NCBI GenBank assembly: GCA_002350525.1
Contig: DEFA01000008.1
Coordinates: 1 to 21,467 of the forward strand
DNA: 21,467 nucleotides
Source: Lachnospiraceae bacterium UBA2864
GTDB lineage: Bacteria > Bacillota > Clostridia > Lachnospirales > Lachnospiraceae
Direction: 5' to 3'
The number at the start of each line of letters is the position of its first letter. Within the stretch, counting starts at the first letter, position 1. Shown here one piece after another: positions 6,556 through 14,054 of the stretch. A program made the position numbers and the translations under genes. The notes under the pieces were generated by a model. That model was not told where the DNA came from. It did not search any database and saw only the letters and a list, made by a program, of their open reading frames with translations.

Positions 6556-7479
6556 ATGTCAAATAAAAGTAATGTATCTTTTACGAAAGATATACTCGGT
6601 AAAGGAATAACAGGTTCTGATGGATCCACGATTACGCCTGACATATATGGAAAAGGATTCACTGTGAAAAAAGGCTCCCATACTGAGCATTTTACCAAGA
6701 ACATCCTAAATGACGATTATTATGGCAACCGCGGCTCAAAGATAGTAAAGATGAATGATCAGTATACTATCTCCGACAGGTCCATTGATAATCCGTTCAT
6801 GGATGCTGTCGGTGGTACAGTAGGTCTGATCATTTCGATTGCCTGCCTGCTTGCAACCATTATTTTTCCGTTCGTTTATCTTAAAGAACGATCCATTATG
6901 CCTACATCGATTATACTGATCTCTTATATTGCAGTGATCTTTTTCAAAAGGTGGAATATCAACGGTCTTATCTTTCCATGGACTCTGACTACGGTATGTT
7001 TTGGCTGGTTCCTTCTGATGCGGAGGACATTTGCAGCTCTTGACCACGATTCTGGGATGAGGGGGTCAGGCATAGGCATTTTTCTGATTGTCGGTTTCTT
7101 TACAGTATCTGTCTTACTTATAGCGCTTTTTCTGTTGATGACAAACAACCATTTTTTTATCAGTTGCATTCTGACCTATATCCTGGTCGTTTTTGATGCA
7201 GTTAATCCGGCTCCTAAATATGATATGAATTTTGCCATTCATGAATCAGCATTGATCTGGTCCGCAGTATTGTGTACGGTATTATTCATCATTTTGAGCA
7301 TCGTCTCCAAATCCTTGATAGGCATGAGGGACAGTATATTGTCTTTCGCTTTCTTTATTTCGAGTTCTGTCTTTTCACTGGCAGCAATGATCATTTCATG
7401 GCAGCCTGATTTCATACAAGGAAAATATATTGCTTTTGAGAAGTGGCTTACTGACATAATCCTCCGCTTAATAACTTAA
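6556..7479 (+). CDS. Unrecognised multi-pass membrane protein with repeated N-terminal motif
   Basis: The 307-residue protein has two parts. The first 75 residues are hydrophilic and contain two related units, FTKDILGKGITGSDGS and PDIYGKGFTVKKGSHTEH, followed by FTKNIL, so a D-I-x-GKG-x-T unit is repeated. From about residue 82 to the end there are seven or so hydrophobic segments, with no catalytic motif I can name. GGAG lies eight bases before the ATG. I do not recognise the family. Repeated glycine-rich leader motifs ahead of membrane helices occur in several uncharacterised Firmicutes proteins, and the leader may be a folding or protein-interaction module. Confidence 0.75.
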   Translation: MSNKSNVSFTKDILGKGITGSDGSTITPDIYGKGFTVKKGSHTEHFTKNILNDDYYGNRGSKIVKMNDQYTISDRSIDNPFMDAVGGTVGLIISIACLLATIIFPFVYLKERSIMPTSIILISYIAVIFFKRWNINGLIFPWTLTTVCFGWFLLMRRTFAALDHDSGMRGSGIGIFLIVGFFTVSVLLIALFLLMTNNHFFISCILTYILVVFDAVNPAPKYDMNFAIHESALIWSAVLCTVLFIILSIVSKSLIGMRDSILSFAFFISSSVFSLAAMIISWQPDFIQGKYIAFEKWLTDIILRLIT

Positions 7480-7577
7480 CTGTCTATTGGGTCACGAATT
7501 AAATCAAGCAGGAGTATCTCTAAAATCTGAACGATAACTTGTAAAATTAAGTGTTATGGAGGGAGACTGGAAATTAG

Positions 7578-7922
7578 ATGAGTGTGTTAAAGAAAAACAG
7601 ACGGACGATTAATGTAGAAGATGTTCAATATGTTTGGTATATAGGCCCGGATATGGACAGTCCGTATGATATATTACACATTTTTTCAGAAGACAAAAGT
7701 ATTGTTCTGGCTGTTCCGTTGGGAGTTGAAAAGCATTACATTATCAGTAAAGGCCGTTTATTTCAAAAGAAGAAAACAAGCGGTACTTGGGAAAGATATC
7801 TATTACCGGCGAAAATGAATAATGAGATAACTCCCGCTGTTGTAGCATCAATTATACGATGGTCTGTAGATGGAAATGAGGCGGAAGCGGTTAACTGGGA
7901 TGGGAAAACGTATCCCATATAA
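7578..7922 (+). CDS. Conserved-looking hypothetical protein, soluble, 114 residues
   Basis: I do not recognise a named family. The protein is soluble and mostly beta-like: RTINVEDVQYVWYIGPDMDS, then ILHIFSEDKSIVLAVPLGVE, then a YIISKGRLFQKKKTSGTWER segment. It ends with a helix (TPAVVASIIRWSVDG) and a short tail. The alternating hydrophobic pattern and clean frame support a real gene. GGAGGGAG lies about 13 bases before the ATG, a rather long spacing; a GTG two codons later is slightly worse. It is probably its own transcription unit. The order of strands followed by one helix resembles small single-domain proteins, but I assign no function. Confidence 0.65.
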   Translation: MSVLKKNRRTINVEDVQYVWYIGPDMDSPYDILHIFSEDKSIVLAVPLGVEKHYIISKGRLFQKKKTSGTWERYLLPAKMNNEITPAVVASIIRWSVDGNEAEAVNWDGKTYPI

Positions 7923-7952
7923 AATTACTGAATTAAAACTTTTTCCGGTTAA

Positions 7953-8057
7953 ATGTACGATGGGTTTAAAAAGAAACTTGTTAAGTATTACGAAAGCGAA
8001 AATTTAGTGGAGATAAGCGATTTTCTAAAGGAAAATTGTTGGAGAAAGATAAATTAA
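7953..8057 (+). CDS. Possible 34-residue peptide or gene remnant
   Basis: An ATG frame encodes MYDGFKKKLVKYYESENLVE followed by ISDFLKENCWRKIN. The composition is protein-like and basic, but there is no ribosome binding site in the expected position. It may be the remains of a longer gene. It sits in the 226-base space between the hypothetical gene and the aldo/keto reductase, in which nothing else was found. Confidence 0.25.
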   Translation: MYDGFKKKLVKYYESENLVEISDFLKENCWRKIN

Positions 8058-8148
8058 ATAATATGTGTGGTGAGCGGTTATCTCAAATCGAGATTGAGAA
8101 GAAATAATAGAAGGTTATACGATAATTATAAAGAAAGGTGGAGAAGAC

Positions 8149-9291
8149 ATGGAAAAGACTTTTGGTGAAAGCATTAAGAAACTTGGCTTCGGTATGATGA
8201 GGCTTCCCGAACTGGCAACATCAGGAAAGTTTGGGAACATCGATATCGAGCTTACCAAGAAGATGGTGGATTACTTTATATCAGAAGGTTTTACTTATTT
8301 TGATACGGCGTGGATGTATTGTGGATTTAAGAGTGAAGATGCTGCCGGTGAAGCACTTGTAAGCAGGCACAATAGAAACGAATTTACACTGGCCACCAAG
8401 CTTCACTCAGGATTCTTTAATAGTGAAGAAGAAAGAGAAAAAGTATTTAATACCCAGCTTGAGAAAACAAGAGTAGATTATTTTGACTACTATCTTCTTC
8501 ATGACCTGGGAGAGGACCATTATAAGAAGTATCAAAAATTCGGCTGCTTTGAATGGCTGTCAGATAAAAAGAAAGCAGGATATGTCAGGCATATTGGCTT
8601 TTCATATCATGACAGGGCAGATCTTTTGGACAGGATACTTACAGAGCATCCTGAAGTGGAATTTGTTCAGCTCCAGCTCAATTATCTTGACTGGGAGAGC
8701 GAGGTAATACAGTCAAGAAAATGCTATGAAGTATGCGAAAAACATGGTAAGCCGGTGATCGTTATGGAACCTGTCAAGGGCGGAACGTTGTCTAATGTAG
8801 TACCTGAGGTTGAAAAGCTGTTTAAGGATTATGCACCTGATATGTCGATCGCATCCTGGGCCATCAGATTTGCGGCGAGTCAGCCAAATGTAAAAATGGT
8901 TCTTTCCGGTATGGGAAACATGGACATGCTGGCAGATAATACAGGGTATATGAAGGATTTTATTCCATTGAACGCCGAAGAAATGGAGATCATAAAGAAG
9001 GCAACGGATGTGATAAATTCAAGTATAGCTATACCTTGTACAGGGTGTGCATACTGTGTGGACGGATGCCCTAAAAATATACCGATACCAAAGTATTTTT
9101 CTGTTTATAATGCTGAGATGCAGGAATATAAAGGTAAACCATTTACTTCTCAGGGCGAATACTATGACAGGCTTACTCAGGTATATGGCAAGCCGGGTGA
9201 CTGTATAGAATGTGGCAAGTGCGAGAAGATCTGTCCTCAGCATCTGCCGATAAGAAACAATCTTAAACTGGTAGCTTCGCAATTTACCTGA
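8149..9291 (+). CDS. Aldo/keto reductase with C-terminal 2x[4Fe-4S] ferredoxin domain
   Basis: This 380-residue cytoplasmic oxidoreductase is complete. The aldo/keto reductase barrel spans about residues 1-290 with the catalytic tetrad visible: D52 in YFDTAWMY, Y57, K84 in ATKLHSG and H118 in YLLHDLG. The C-terminal domain carries two cysteine sets, C297-x2-C300-x2-C303-x3-C307-P and C352-x2-C355-x2-C358-x3-C362-P, each expected to ligate a 4Fe-4S cluster. This fusion is common in anaerobes, where electrons may come from ferredoxin-like clusters as well as NAD(P)H. The substrate is not evident. GGTGGAG precedes the ATG. It stands alone; a 6-bp hairpin AACGGA/TCCGTT (9294-9309) without a T run follows. 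Confidence 0.93.
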   Translation: MEKTFGESIKKLGFGMMRLPELATSGKFGNIDIELTKKMVDYFISEGFTYFDTAWMYCGFKSEDAAGEALVSRHNRNEFTLATKLHSGFFNSEEEREKVFNTQLEKTRVDYFDYYLLHDLGEDHYKKYQKFGCFEWLSDKKKAGYVRHIGFSYHDRADLLDRILTEHPEVEFVQLQLNYLDWESEVIQSRKCYEVCEKHGKPVIVMEPVKGGTLSNVVPEVEKLFKDYAPDMSIASWAIRFAASQPNVKMVLSGMGNMDMLADNTGYMKDFIPLNAEEMEIIKKATDVINSSIAIPCTGCAYCVDGCPKNIPIPKYFSVYNAEMQEYKGKPFTSQGEYYDRLTQVYGKPGDCIECGKCEKICPQHLPIRNNLKLVASQFT

Positions 9292-9372
9292 TAAACGGAC
9301 GTATCCGTTAATTCAACCTAAATTACAGGAGGAAGATTATTGTTTGATAGGTATAACAGATAGAATTACGTC

Positions 9373-9399
9373 ATCCGGAGAGAAATCTCCGGATATTTT
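9373..9399 (+). terminator. Probable terminator before the second TetR module
   Basis: ATCCGGAGA (9373-9381) and TCTCCGGAT (9386-9394) form a perfect 9-bp stem with a GAAA loop, followed by ATTTT. Between the reductase gene and this hairpin lies an orphan AGGAGGAA (9327-9334) with only a seven-codon TTG frame behind it. Confidence 0.6.
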
Positions 9400-9401
9400 A
9401 A

Positions 9402-9447
9402 TTGACAAATAATTACAAAGTGAATAAAATAAACAGAGTATGTACTC
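9402..9447 (+). promoter_or_regulatory. Promoter and candidate operator of TetR copy 2
   Basis: TTGACA (9402-9407), a 17-base spacer and TAAAAT (9425-9430) form a near-consensus sigma-A promoter. A perfect 12-bp palindrome, GAGTA-TG-TACTC (9436-9447), covers the expected transcription start and is a plausible autorepression site. Confidence 0.75.
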
Positions 9448-9466
9448 GGTTTTAAAGGAAGAAGAT

Positions 9467-10051
9467 ATGGAAAAGGGAAACAGAAAAAAAGAAGAACTTC
9501 AGAATGCACTCAAGATGTTGGCAATCGAGAAGGGATATGCCAATGTTACGATGAAGGACATAGGCAAATATGTCGGACTATCCGTGGGCGGACTGTATCA
9601 CCATTATCATGATGTAGAGGAAATATTTTGGGATCTACTCTCCAGGGAGGCAAATAATGTCTGGGAGAGCTTTTCAGATGTAAAAAACTTTGATGAGTTA
9701 ATGGATGCTCTTGATGTTTATTTTAATGCAGAGAAAAAGGAAATGCTTGGGCAAGTTCCGTCTGTAAATACACTTATGTATGAGTATTACTTCAGCAAGC
9801 CGGATACTGAACGTGTTGCTATTATGAAAAGAGCACATAACGAAGTAGTATCTGAAATGGCAAAGATTCTTGATAAAGTGTATGAAGATAATAAGTTAAG
9901 CATTAGAATTTCTGAACATATCTGTGTTGTGCTTCAGGGACTTAATCATCTGTCCTTCTCCGGGTGTATCAGCAGGAAAATCATTGAGAATGAATTCAAT
10001 ATGCTCAAGGAATATATGAAAAGTAATTATGACATTAAGGAGAATAAATAA
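9467..10051 (+). CDS. TetR/AcrR family transcriptional regulator (copy 2)
   Basis: This 194-residue regulator has its helix-turn-helix at about residues 10-55, including VTMKDIGKYVGLSVGGLYHH and YHDVEEIFWDLL. The C-terminal part is helical with little residue conservation, as usual for ligand domains. I chose the ATG at 9467, preceded by AAAGGAAG. The upstream in-frame ATG at 9440 lies almost at the predicted transcription start and inside the palindrome. The stop is one base before the start of the DUF6796-like gene, so the two are co-transcribed and probably coupled, and the regulator should control both through the promoter at 9402. Confidence 0.9.
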   Translation: MEKGNRKKEELQNALKMLAIEKGYANVTMKDIGKYVGLSVGGLYHHYHDVEEIFWDLLSREANNVWESFSDVKNFDELMDALDVYFNAEKKEMLGQVPSVNTLMYEYYFSKPDTERVAIMKRAHNEVVSEMAKILDKVYEDNKLSIRISEHICVVLQGLNHLSFSGCISRKIIENEFNMLKEYMKSNYDIKENK

Positions 10052-10052
10052 C

Positions 10053-10667
10053 ATGAAAATGGTGTTGCTTATCGCATGTTTAGGGCATGTGCTTTGTGGT
10101 ATATGTGACTGCCTTCTTGGATATTCTCCAAGCGGAAGGCTTGATTTAAAATCAGCCCTTAAAGATCCCGAAAAAATGAGAACAGCCTTTGAAGATATGC
10201 CGCTTAAGTGGCCACTTATATCAATTCTTTTAGGAGTTTATGCAATTACGGCATTTGGATTTGGATATTTGGGATTAAGCAGGTGGATGGAGGAATATTC
10301 TAAAACAGCATCTGTAATAATGTACATTTCAGCGGTATTTTTCCTAATATCTATAGTTGTGCATCATATTATTTGTGGACTGGTGGAATGGTTATATGTG
10401 AGAATGGGAAGAACAGATGAAGCCAGAACGGTAGCATTAGAGTTTCAGATAAAAACAATAGTAACTATGTTTGTGGGATATCTTGGACTGGCTGCTTATG
10501 TCATTACGTTATTTGTGATGGTAGTGATGGGCAGAACTACGCTTCCTGTTTGGGCATGCATTTTTAATACTTTGCCATTAATGCTATTGTTGTCGATTAC
10601 TAAAGTGCCGGCAAAAGGTAATATAGCAGGAGCAATTATGTATTTAGGACTATATATTTTACTGTAA
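10053..10667 (+). CDS. DUF6796-like polytopic membrane protein (copy 2)
   Basis: This 204-residue membrane protein has about six hydrophobic helices (near residues 3-23, 53-75, 85-112, 135-158, 164-182 and 190-204). It is a distant relative of the protein at 756-1466. Shared landmarks are the CDCLLGY segment after helix 1 (GDLLLGW there), GYLGLSRWMEE, a histidine pair in VVHHIICGL, PVWACIFNTLPLM and a final N-I-x-x-A-I helix. The spacing and order of helices agree, which supports homology. AAGGAG lies nine bases before the ATG. It is cotranscribed with a TetR regulator, again pairing this membrane family with TetR control. The family name is from memory; the function is unknown. Confidence 0.6.
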   Translation: MKMVLLIACLGHVLCGICDCLLGYSPSGRLDLKSALKDPEKMRTAFEDMPLKWPLISILLGVYAITAFGFGYLGLSRWMEEYSKTASVIMYISAVFFLISIVVHHIICGLVEWLYVRMGRTDEARTVALEFQIKTIVTMFVGYLGLAAYVITLFVMVVMGRTTLPVWACIFNTLPLMLLLSITKVPAKGNIAGAIMYLGLYILL

Positions 10668-10745
10668 GAGTTAACTTGCAACGATTTAGATCGCAATAAA
10701 TCGAAACATACTTTGGATGAAGAAACGATTTTTAAAGGGGTGAGT

Positions 10746-12026
10746 ATGTCGGATAATGCAAAAAAGAAAAATATAGGTATTATTGCGCTTGGAATCATAT
10801 TGCTTGTGGGAATGGGGCTTTTATTGTACCCGCACATTCGAAATAAGATACAGCTTAAACAGCAGCTTGAACTCGGGCAGAAGTGTCTGGCGGAGTCGGA
10901 CTATGATCAGGCAATCGAAGCCTTCCGCGCAGCCGAGAAGATTGATCCGCATAACGTGGATGCTCAGAACGGTCTGGCAGAGGCATACCTGGGAATCAAA
11001 AATTACGGGTCAGCTATATGGACATATAGAAATATTAATGAGAAAGAAAAGGTAGTGAGTGTATATAATACATGGGTAGATGAACTGCTTAGTGAAGAAG
11101 ATTATGACAAGGCAGTGGAAATCCTTTATGATGCTCGCGGGTATGCGCACCAGTATCTTAAGGATGAGGAAGCTAAGTTTGAGACGCGAATTGAAGAGGT
11201 CAATGCCGAGAAAGAGCGAGCATTAGCGGAGGAAGCGGAGGCGGAACTTAAGGCTGAAATGGAAGCACTCAGCATCAACTGCGGGGAGAGTGAATCTATC
11301 GGGTACGCGCCGGATGTACTTGCCGATGCTGAGGTTGGTGACCATGTCAGCTTCGGGACATATGAGCAGGATAGTGACGATTCGAACGGCCCCGAAGAAA
11401 TAGAGTGGATTGTCATAGATAAGAATGACGGGAAAGCACTGTTACTATCGCGATATGCTTTGGATGCGAGAGCATACAATGATACATTTGTTCCGATCAC
11501 CTGGGAGAACTGTACTTTGCGATCCTGGTTGAATAATGACTTCTGTAACAGTGCATTCAGCACAGAAGAACAGGAGTTGATCTTTCAAAATGTTAATGAA
11601 AATGCGGATAGTTTTGACTTTTATCCAAAGGACGAGTGTGAAGGAGGAGCAGAAGGCGGAAATGATACAGAGGACAGGTTGTTTCTCTTAAGCATACATG
11701 AAGTTCAACAGTTATTTGGAGCAAACTTAACATATGACAGAAGCAGCAAAAATGATTCATTGATATGCTATCCGACCAGGCAGGCACTCATAAATGGTGC
11801 AAGATGCGTATCCGAGGACGAATATAAACGGTATTGGAGAGATGATGGTTATCCTGCCGAAATCATAGGCGCCACTCTTTGGTGGCTTCGCTCTCCGGGC
11901 AGCGGGCACTATTACTCAACGGTTGTCTACAAGGATGGTGAGCTGGATGACTGGCGTTTGAAACATGAATTTGGTGACGATGCCAGTGATATAGCGGTCC
12001 GTCCCGCAATATATTTGGAATATTGA
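10746..12026 (+). CDS. Membrane-anchored TPR protein with C-terminal DUF6273 domain
   Basis: The 426-residue product has four parts. There is a short basic N-terminus with one membrane helix (about 10-28). A TPR segment (about 36-100) includes LGQKCLAESDYDQAIEAFRA and AEKIDPHNVDAQNGLAEAYL. An acidic helical linker is rich in E and A (about 145-180). The C-terminal DUF6273 domain (about 205-426) is recognisable from EIEWIVIDKNDGKALLLSRY, TWENCTLRSWLN, FSTEEQELI, TLWWLRSPGSG and the terminal VRPAIYLEY. DUF6273 is related in pattern to formylglycine-enzyme/C-type-lectin-like folds and is often surface exposed. The start at 10746 follows AAAGGGGTGAG; the TTG at 10713 is weaker. It is probably anchored with the large domain outside the cell. 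Confidence 0.85.
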   Translation: MSDNAKKKNIGIIALGIILLVGMGLLLYPHIRNKIQLKQQLELGQKCLAESDYDQAIEAFRAAEKIDPHNVDAQNGLAEAYLGIKNYGSAIWTYRNINEKEKVVSVYNTWVDELLSEEDYDKAVEILYDARGYAHQYLKDEEAKFETRIEEVNAEKERALAEEAEAELKAEMEALSINCGESESIGYAPDVLADAEVGDHVSFGTYEQDSDDSNGPEEIEWIVIDKNDGKALLLSRYALDARAYNDTFVPITWENCTLRSWLNNDFCNSAFSTEEQELIFQNVNENADSFDFYPKDECEGGAEGGNDTEDRLFLLSIHEVQQLFGANLTYDRSSKNDSLICYPTRQALINGARCVSEDEYKRYWRDDGYPAEIIGATLWWLRSPGSGHYYSTVVYKDGELDDWRLKHEFGDDASDIAVRPAIYLEY

Positions 12027-12170
12027 TAAAATGTCATGTAAGGCAAAATAATACTAAGTGGTGATTATGAACCGCAGGAACCTGAAGGGAGAATGAAGTA
12101 ATGGTACTTTTAGAAGGAATATTTCGGATGGTTCCGCTAATGATAGTATAAAGGAAAGTAGCTCAAGTAG

Positions 12171-12209
12171 CAGGTCGTATGTTTGAAGAAAATGTACGGC
12201 CTGTTTTTT
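12171..12209 (+). terminator. Hairpin terminator in the 12027-12442 gap, with outer repeat arms
   Basis: CAGGTCGTA (12171-12179) pairs with TACGGCCTG (12195-12203) with one G-T wobble and is followed by six T. Outside it, AAAGTAGCT on the left (12155 onward) is the reverse complement of AGCTACTTT on the right (about 12221 onward), so a larger fold is possible. It lies about 145 bases after the TPR-DUF6273 stop. The rest of this 416-base gap holds no gene I can support. A TTACG-ATA-CGTAA palindrome (12241-12253) and a TATAAT (12386-12391) ahead of the next gene are the only other signals. Confidence 0.65.
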
Positions 12210-12442
12210 ATAGCATTTCCAGCTACTTTTCTATCAACAGTTACGATACGTAATTCATATCCGGACTTCAGAAAGGAATGGATGTGCTGCAATAGCAAGG
12301 GGCTGATATTTCTTGGCAACTAAATGTAACATAAATCGTTCAAAAATGTATGGTCTGGTTGGTGGATTACTGAAAATCAGGTGGATATAATAATGTTAAA
12401 AATAGTTGCAAATGTTGAAATAATATTATAAGGTGGAAATAT

Positions 12443-13573
12443 ATGAATAATGATAAAAAAGTTGTAAGAAAATATTATCTGGATAATATCCGCTGGATTA
12501 CGGTTGTGATCGTTGTTTTATACCATGTATTTTATATGTACAACGCTGAGGGTGTGTTAGGAGGAATTGGTCAGATAACAAAATTATCAACGCAGCCTTA
12601 CGATATCTTCCAGTATCTGGTATATCCGTGGTTTATGCCGGTGTTATTTATAGTGGCGGGCATAAGCTCAAGACTGTATCTGGAGAAGCATACAAATAAG
12701 GAATTCATAAAGAGCAGAACTACTAAGCTCCTGGTTCCATCAACTATAGGTCTTTTCGTATTCCAGTTTATTCAGGGATATGTAAATATGCATCTGGCTG
12801 ATGGAGCGGCCGAGCTTGTGGCAGGCGGAGTTCCGAAGTTTGTTATCTTCCTTATAATGGTTTGTTCAGGAAGCGGAGTGCTGTGGTTTGTTCATCTCCT
12901 CTGGATATATAGTGTGGTGCTTGTGCTTGTAAGAAAGATAGAGAAGGGAAAGCTCCTGGAGCTTGGTTCCAAAACTCCGCTGTGGCTGATCGTGCTTTTC
13001 TTCTTTCCAATCTGGGGAGCTTCGCAGATACTCAATACACCGATCATTTCGGTATATAGATTCGCTTTCTATTTCGTATTCTTCATGCTGGGATACTTTG
13101 TATTTTCAAATGAAGAAGTAATGGATAAGTTAAAGAAATACGTAGTAGCATTTATAATAATCGGAGTAGCGCTTTCTATTTCATTTGCGGTATTAAACTT
13201 CATTATTCGCGGTGGTTCGAACTATGCAGATAAGCCGGTCAACAGAGGTCCGATTTACGCAGCATGTGCATATTTTGGTTCCCTGGCAATGCTCTCCGGT
13301 ATGGCTAAATTCGGAGACTTCAGTAATGATTTCACAAAGTGGATGAGTAGTCATAGCTTTGGATTATATGTATTCCATTATCTTGGAATATCCACGGTTG
13401 CACTTGTTTTTGCGAAGAATGCACTCCTTCCGGCACCTCTTTGCTACCTGCTTAGTTTAATAGCAGGATTCTTATTTGGATATGGACTTTATGCTATTAT
13501 CAGTAGGATTCCATTTTTCAGATGGGCAGTTCTTGGAATCAGTAAGAAGAAGGTTAAGAATAGTGAGGAGTAA
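12443..13573 (+). CDS. Acyltransferase 3 family membrane protein
   Basis: This 376-residue integral membrane protein has about ten helices and the acyltransferase-3 (OafA/WecH-type) hallmark at its start: RKYYLDNIRWITVVIVVLYH, with the catalytic-type histidine closing helix 1. YPWFMPVLFIVAGISSR follows. The family transfers acetyl or other acyl groups to envelope sugars, lipids or drugs, with the active site at the membrane. The acceptor is not evident. AAGGTGG precedes the ATG at good spacing. The XRE-AbrB regulator begins four bases after its stop, so the two are co-transcribed. The absence of a C-terminal SGNH domain makes it the short form of the family. Confidence 0.88.
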   Translation: MNNDKKVVRKYYLDNIRWITVVIVVLYHVFYMYNAEGVLGGIGQITKLSTQPYDIFQYLVYPWFMPVLFIVAGISSRLYLEKHTNKEFIKSRTTKLLVPSTIGLFVFQFIQGYVNMHLADGAAELVAGGVPKFVIFLIMVCSGSGVLWFVHLLWIYSVVLVLVRKIEKGKLLELGSKTPLWLIVLFFFPIWGASQILNTPIISVYRFAFYFVFFMLGYFVFSNEEVMDKLKKYVVAFIIIGVALSISFAVLNFIIRGGSNYADKPVNRGPIYAACAYFGSLAMLSGMAKFGDFSNDFTKWMSSHSFGLYVFHYLGISTVALVFAKNALLPAPLCYLLSLIAGFLFGYGLYAIISRIPFFRWAVLGISKKKVKNSEE

Positions 13574-13577
13574 AAAT

Positions 13578-14003
13578 ATGTTAAAGGAAAATATAGTTCA
13601 ACTTAGAAAGTTACATCAGATGACACAGGAGGAGTTGGCAGAAATAGTTGGTGTTTCCAGGCAGGCGGTTGCAAAGTGGGAGTCGGGAGAATCGATTCCG
13701 GATATTGAAAAGAGTCGACTGATAGCTGAAGCATTTGGTGTGTCACTAGATGATCTGGTTAACTATGAGCCGGAGGATAATATGGGACTTGGAGTGGCAC
13801 CGAGAGGAAAGCACCTATTCGGGCTTGTTACAGTGGGGGATAAAGGGCAGATAGTAATTCCTGCCAAGGCCAGGAAATTGTTCGATATTTCCCCGGGAGA
13901 TACTCTTGTGGTGCTCGGAGATGAGGGGCAGGGGCTGGCTGTTATTAAGGCGGATCATTTCCTTTCTCTTGCAAATATGGTGAATAAGTTGAAGAAGAAA
14001 TAA
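13578..14003 (+). CDS. XRE helix-turn-helix / SpoVT-AbrB fusion regulator
   Basis: The 141-residue protein joins two DNA-binding domains. Residues 1-62 are an XRE/Cro-type helix-turn-helix (MTQEELAEIVGVSRQAVAKW, then ESGESIPDIEKSRLI). Residues 82-127 are an AbrB/MazE-type swapped-hairpin domain (VTVGDKGQIVIPAKARKLFD, then ISPGDTLVVLGDEG). Such fusions are widespread in Clostridia and probably bind DNA through both parts. The ATG at 13578 follows GAGGAG that overlaps the acyltransferase stop; the much longer open frame from 13476 lies inside the acyltransferase gene and is discarded. The regulator probably controls its own operon, though I see no operator. Confidence 0.9.
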   Translation: MLKENIVQLRKLHQMTQEELAEIVGVSRQAVAKWESGESIPDIEKSRLIAEAFGVSLDDLVNYEPEDNMGLGVAPRGKHLFGLVTVGDKGQIVIPAKARKLFDISPGDTLVVLGDEGQGLAVIKADHFLSLANMVNKLKKK

Positions 14004-14054
14004 TTATGCACATAGTTCATATGTATCTCACAGTATAGAAAGGACAGAATTATC

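Noticed and set aside
9019..9282. Minus-strand open frame within the aldo/keto reductase
   Set aside because: Shadow of the Fe-S domain coding sequence; cysteine codons on the other strand explain it.
9340..9363. Orphan AGGAGGAA followed by a seven-codon TTG frame
   Set aside because: Too short to be a gene and not placed as a leader peptide of the next operon, which has its own promoter after the terminator. Mentioned only under the terminator.
11126..11563. Long minus-strand frame opposite the TPR-DUF6273 gene
   Set aside because: Its serine- and alanine-rich composition is the mirror of the E/A-rich linker; there is no start signal.
12103..12153. Short plus-strand frame MVLLEGIFRMVPLMIV after GGGAG
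   Set aside because: Only 16 codons with no recognisable content; random occurrence is likely.
12137..12319. Minus-strand 60-codon frame in the gap before the acyltransferase
   Set aside because: No ribosome binding site, no family recognised, and it runs through the terminator hairpin. A gene remnant cannot be excluded, but there is not enough to list it.
13476..13577. Upstream extension of the XRE-AbrB frame
   Set aside because: It lies inside the acyltransferase coding sequence, and the ATG at 13578 has a clear GAGGAG.
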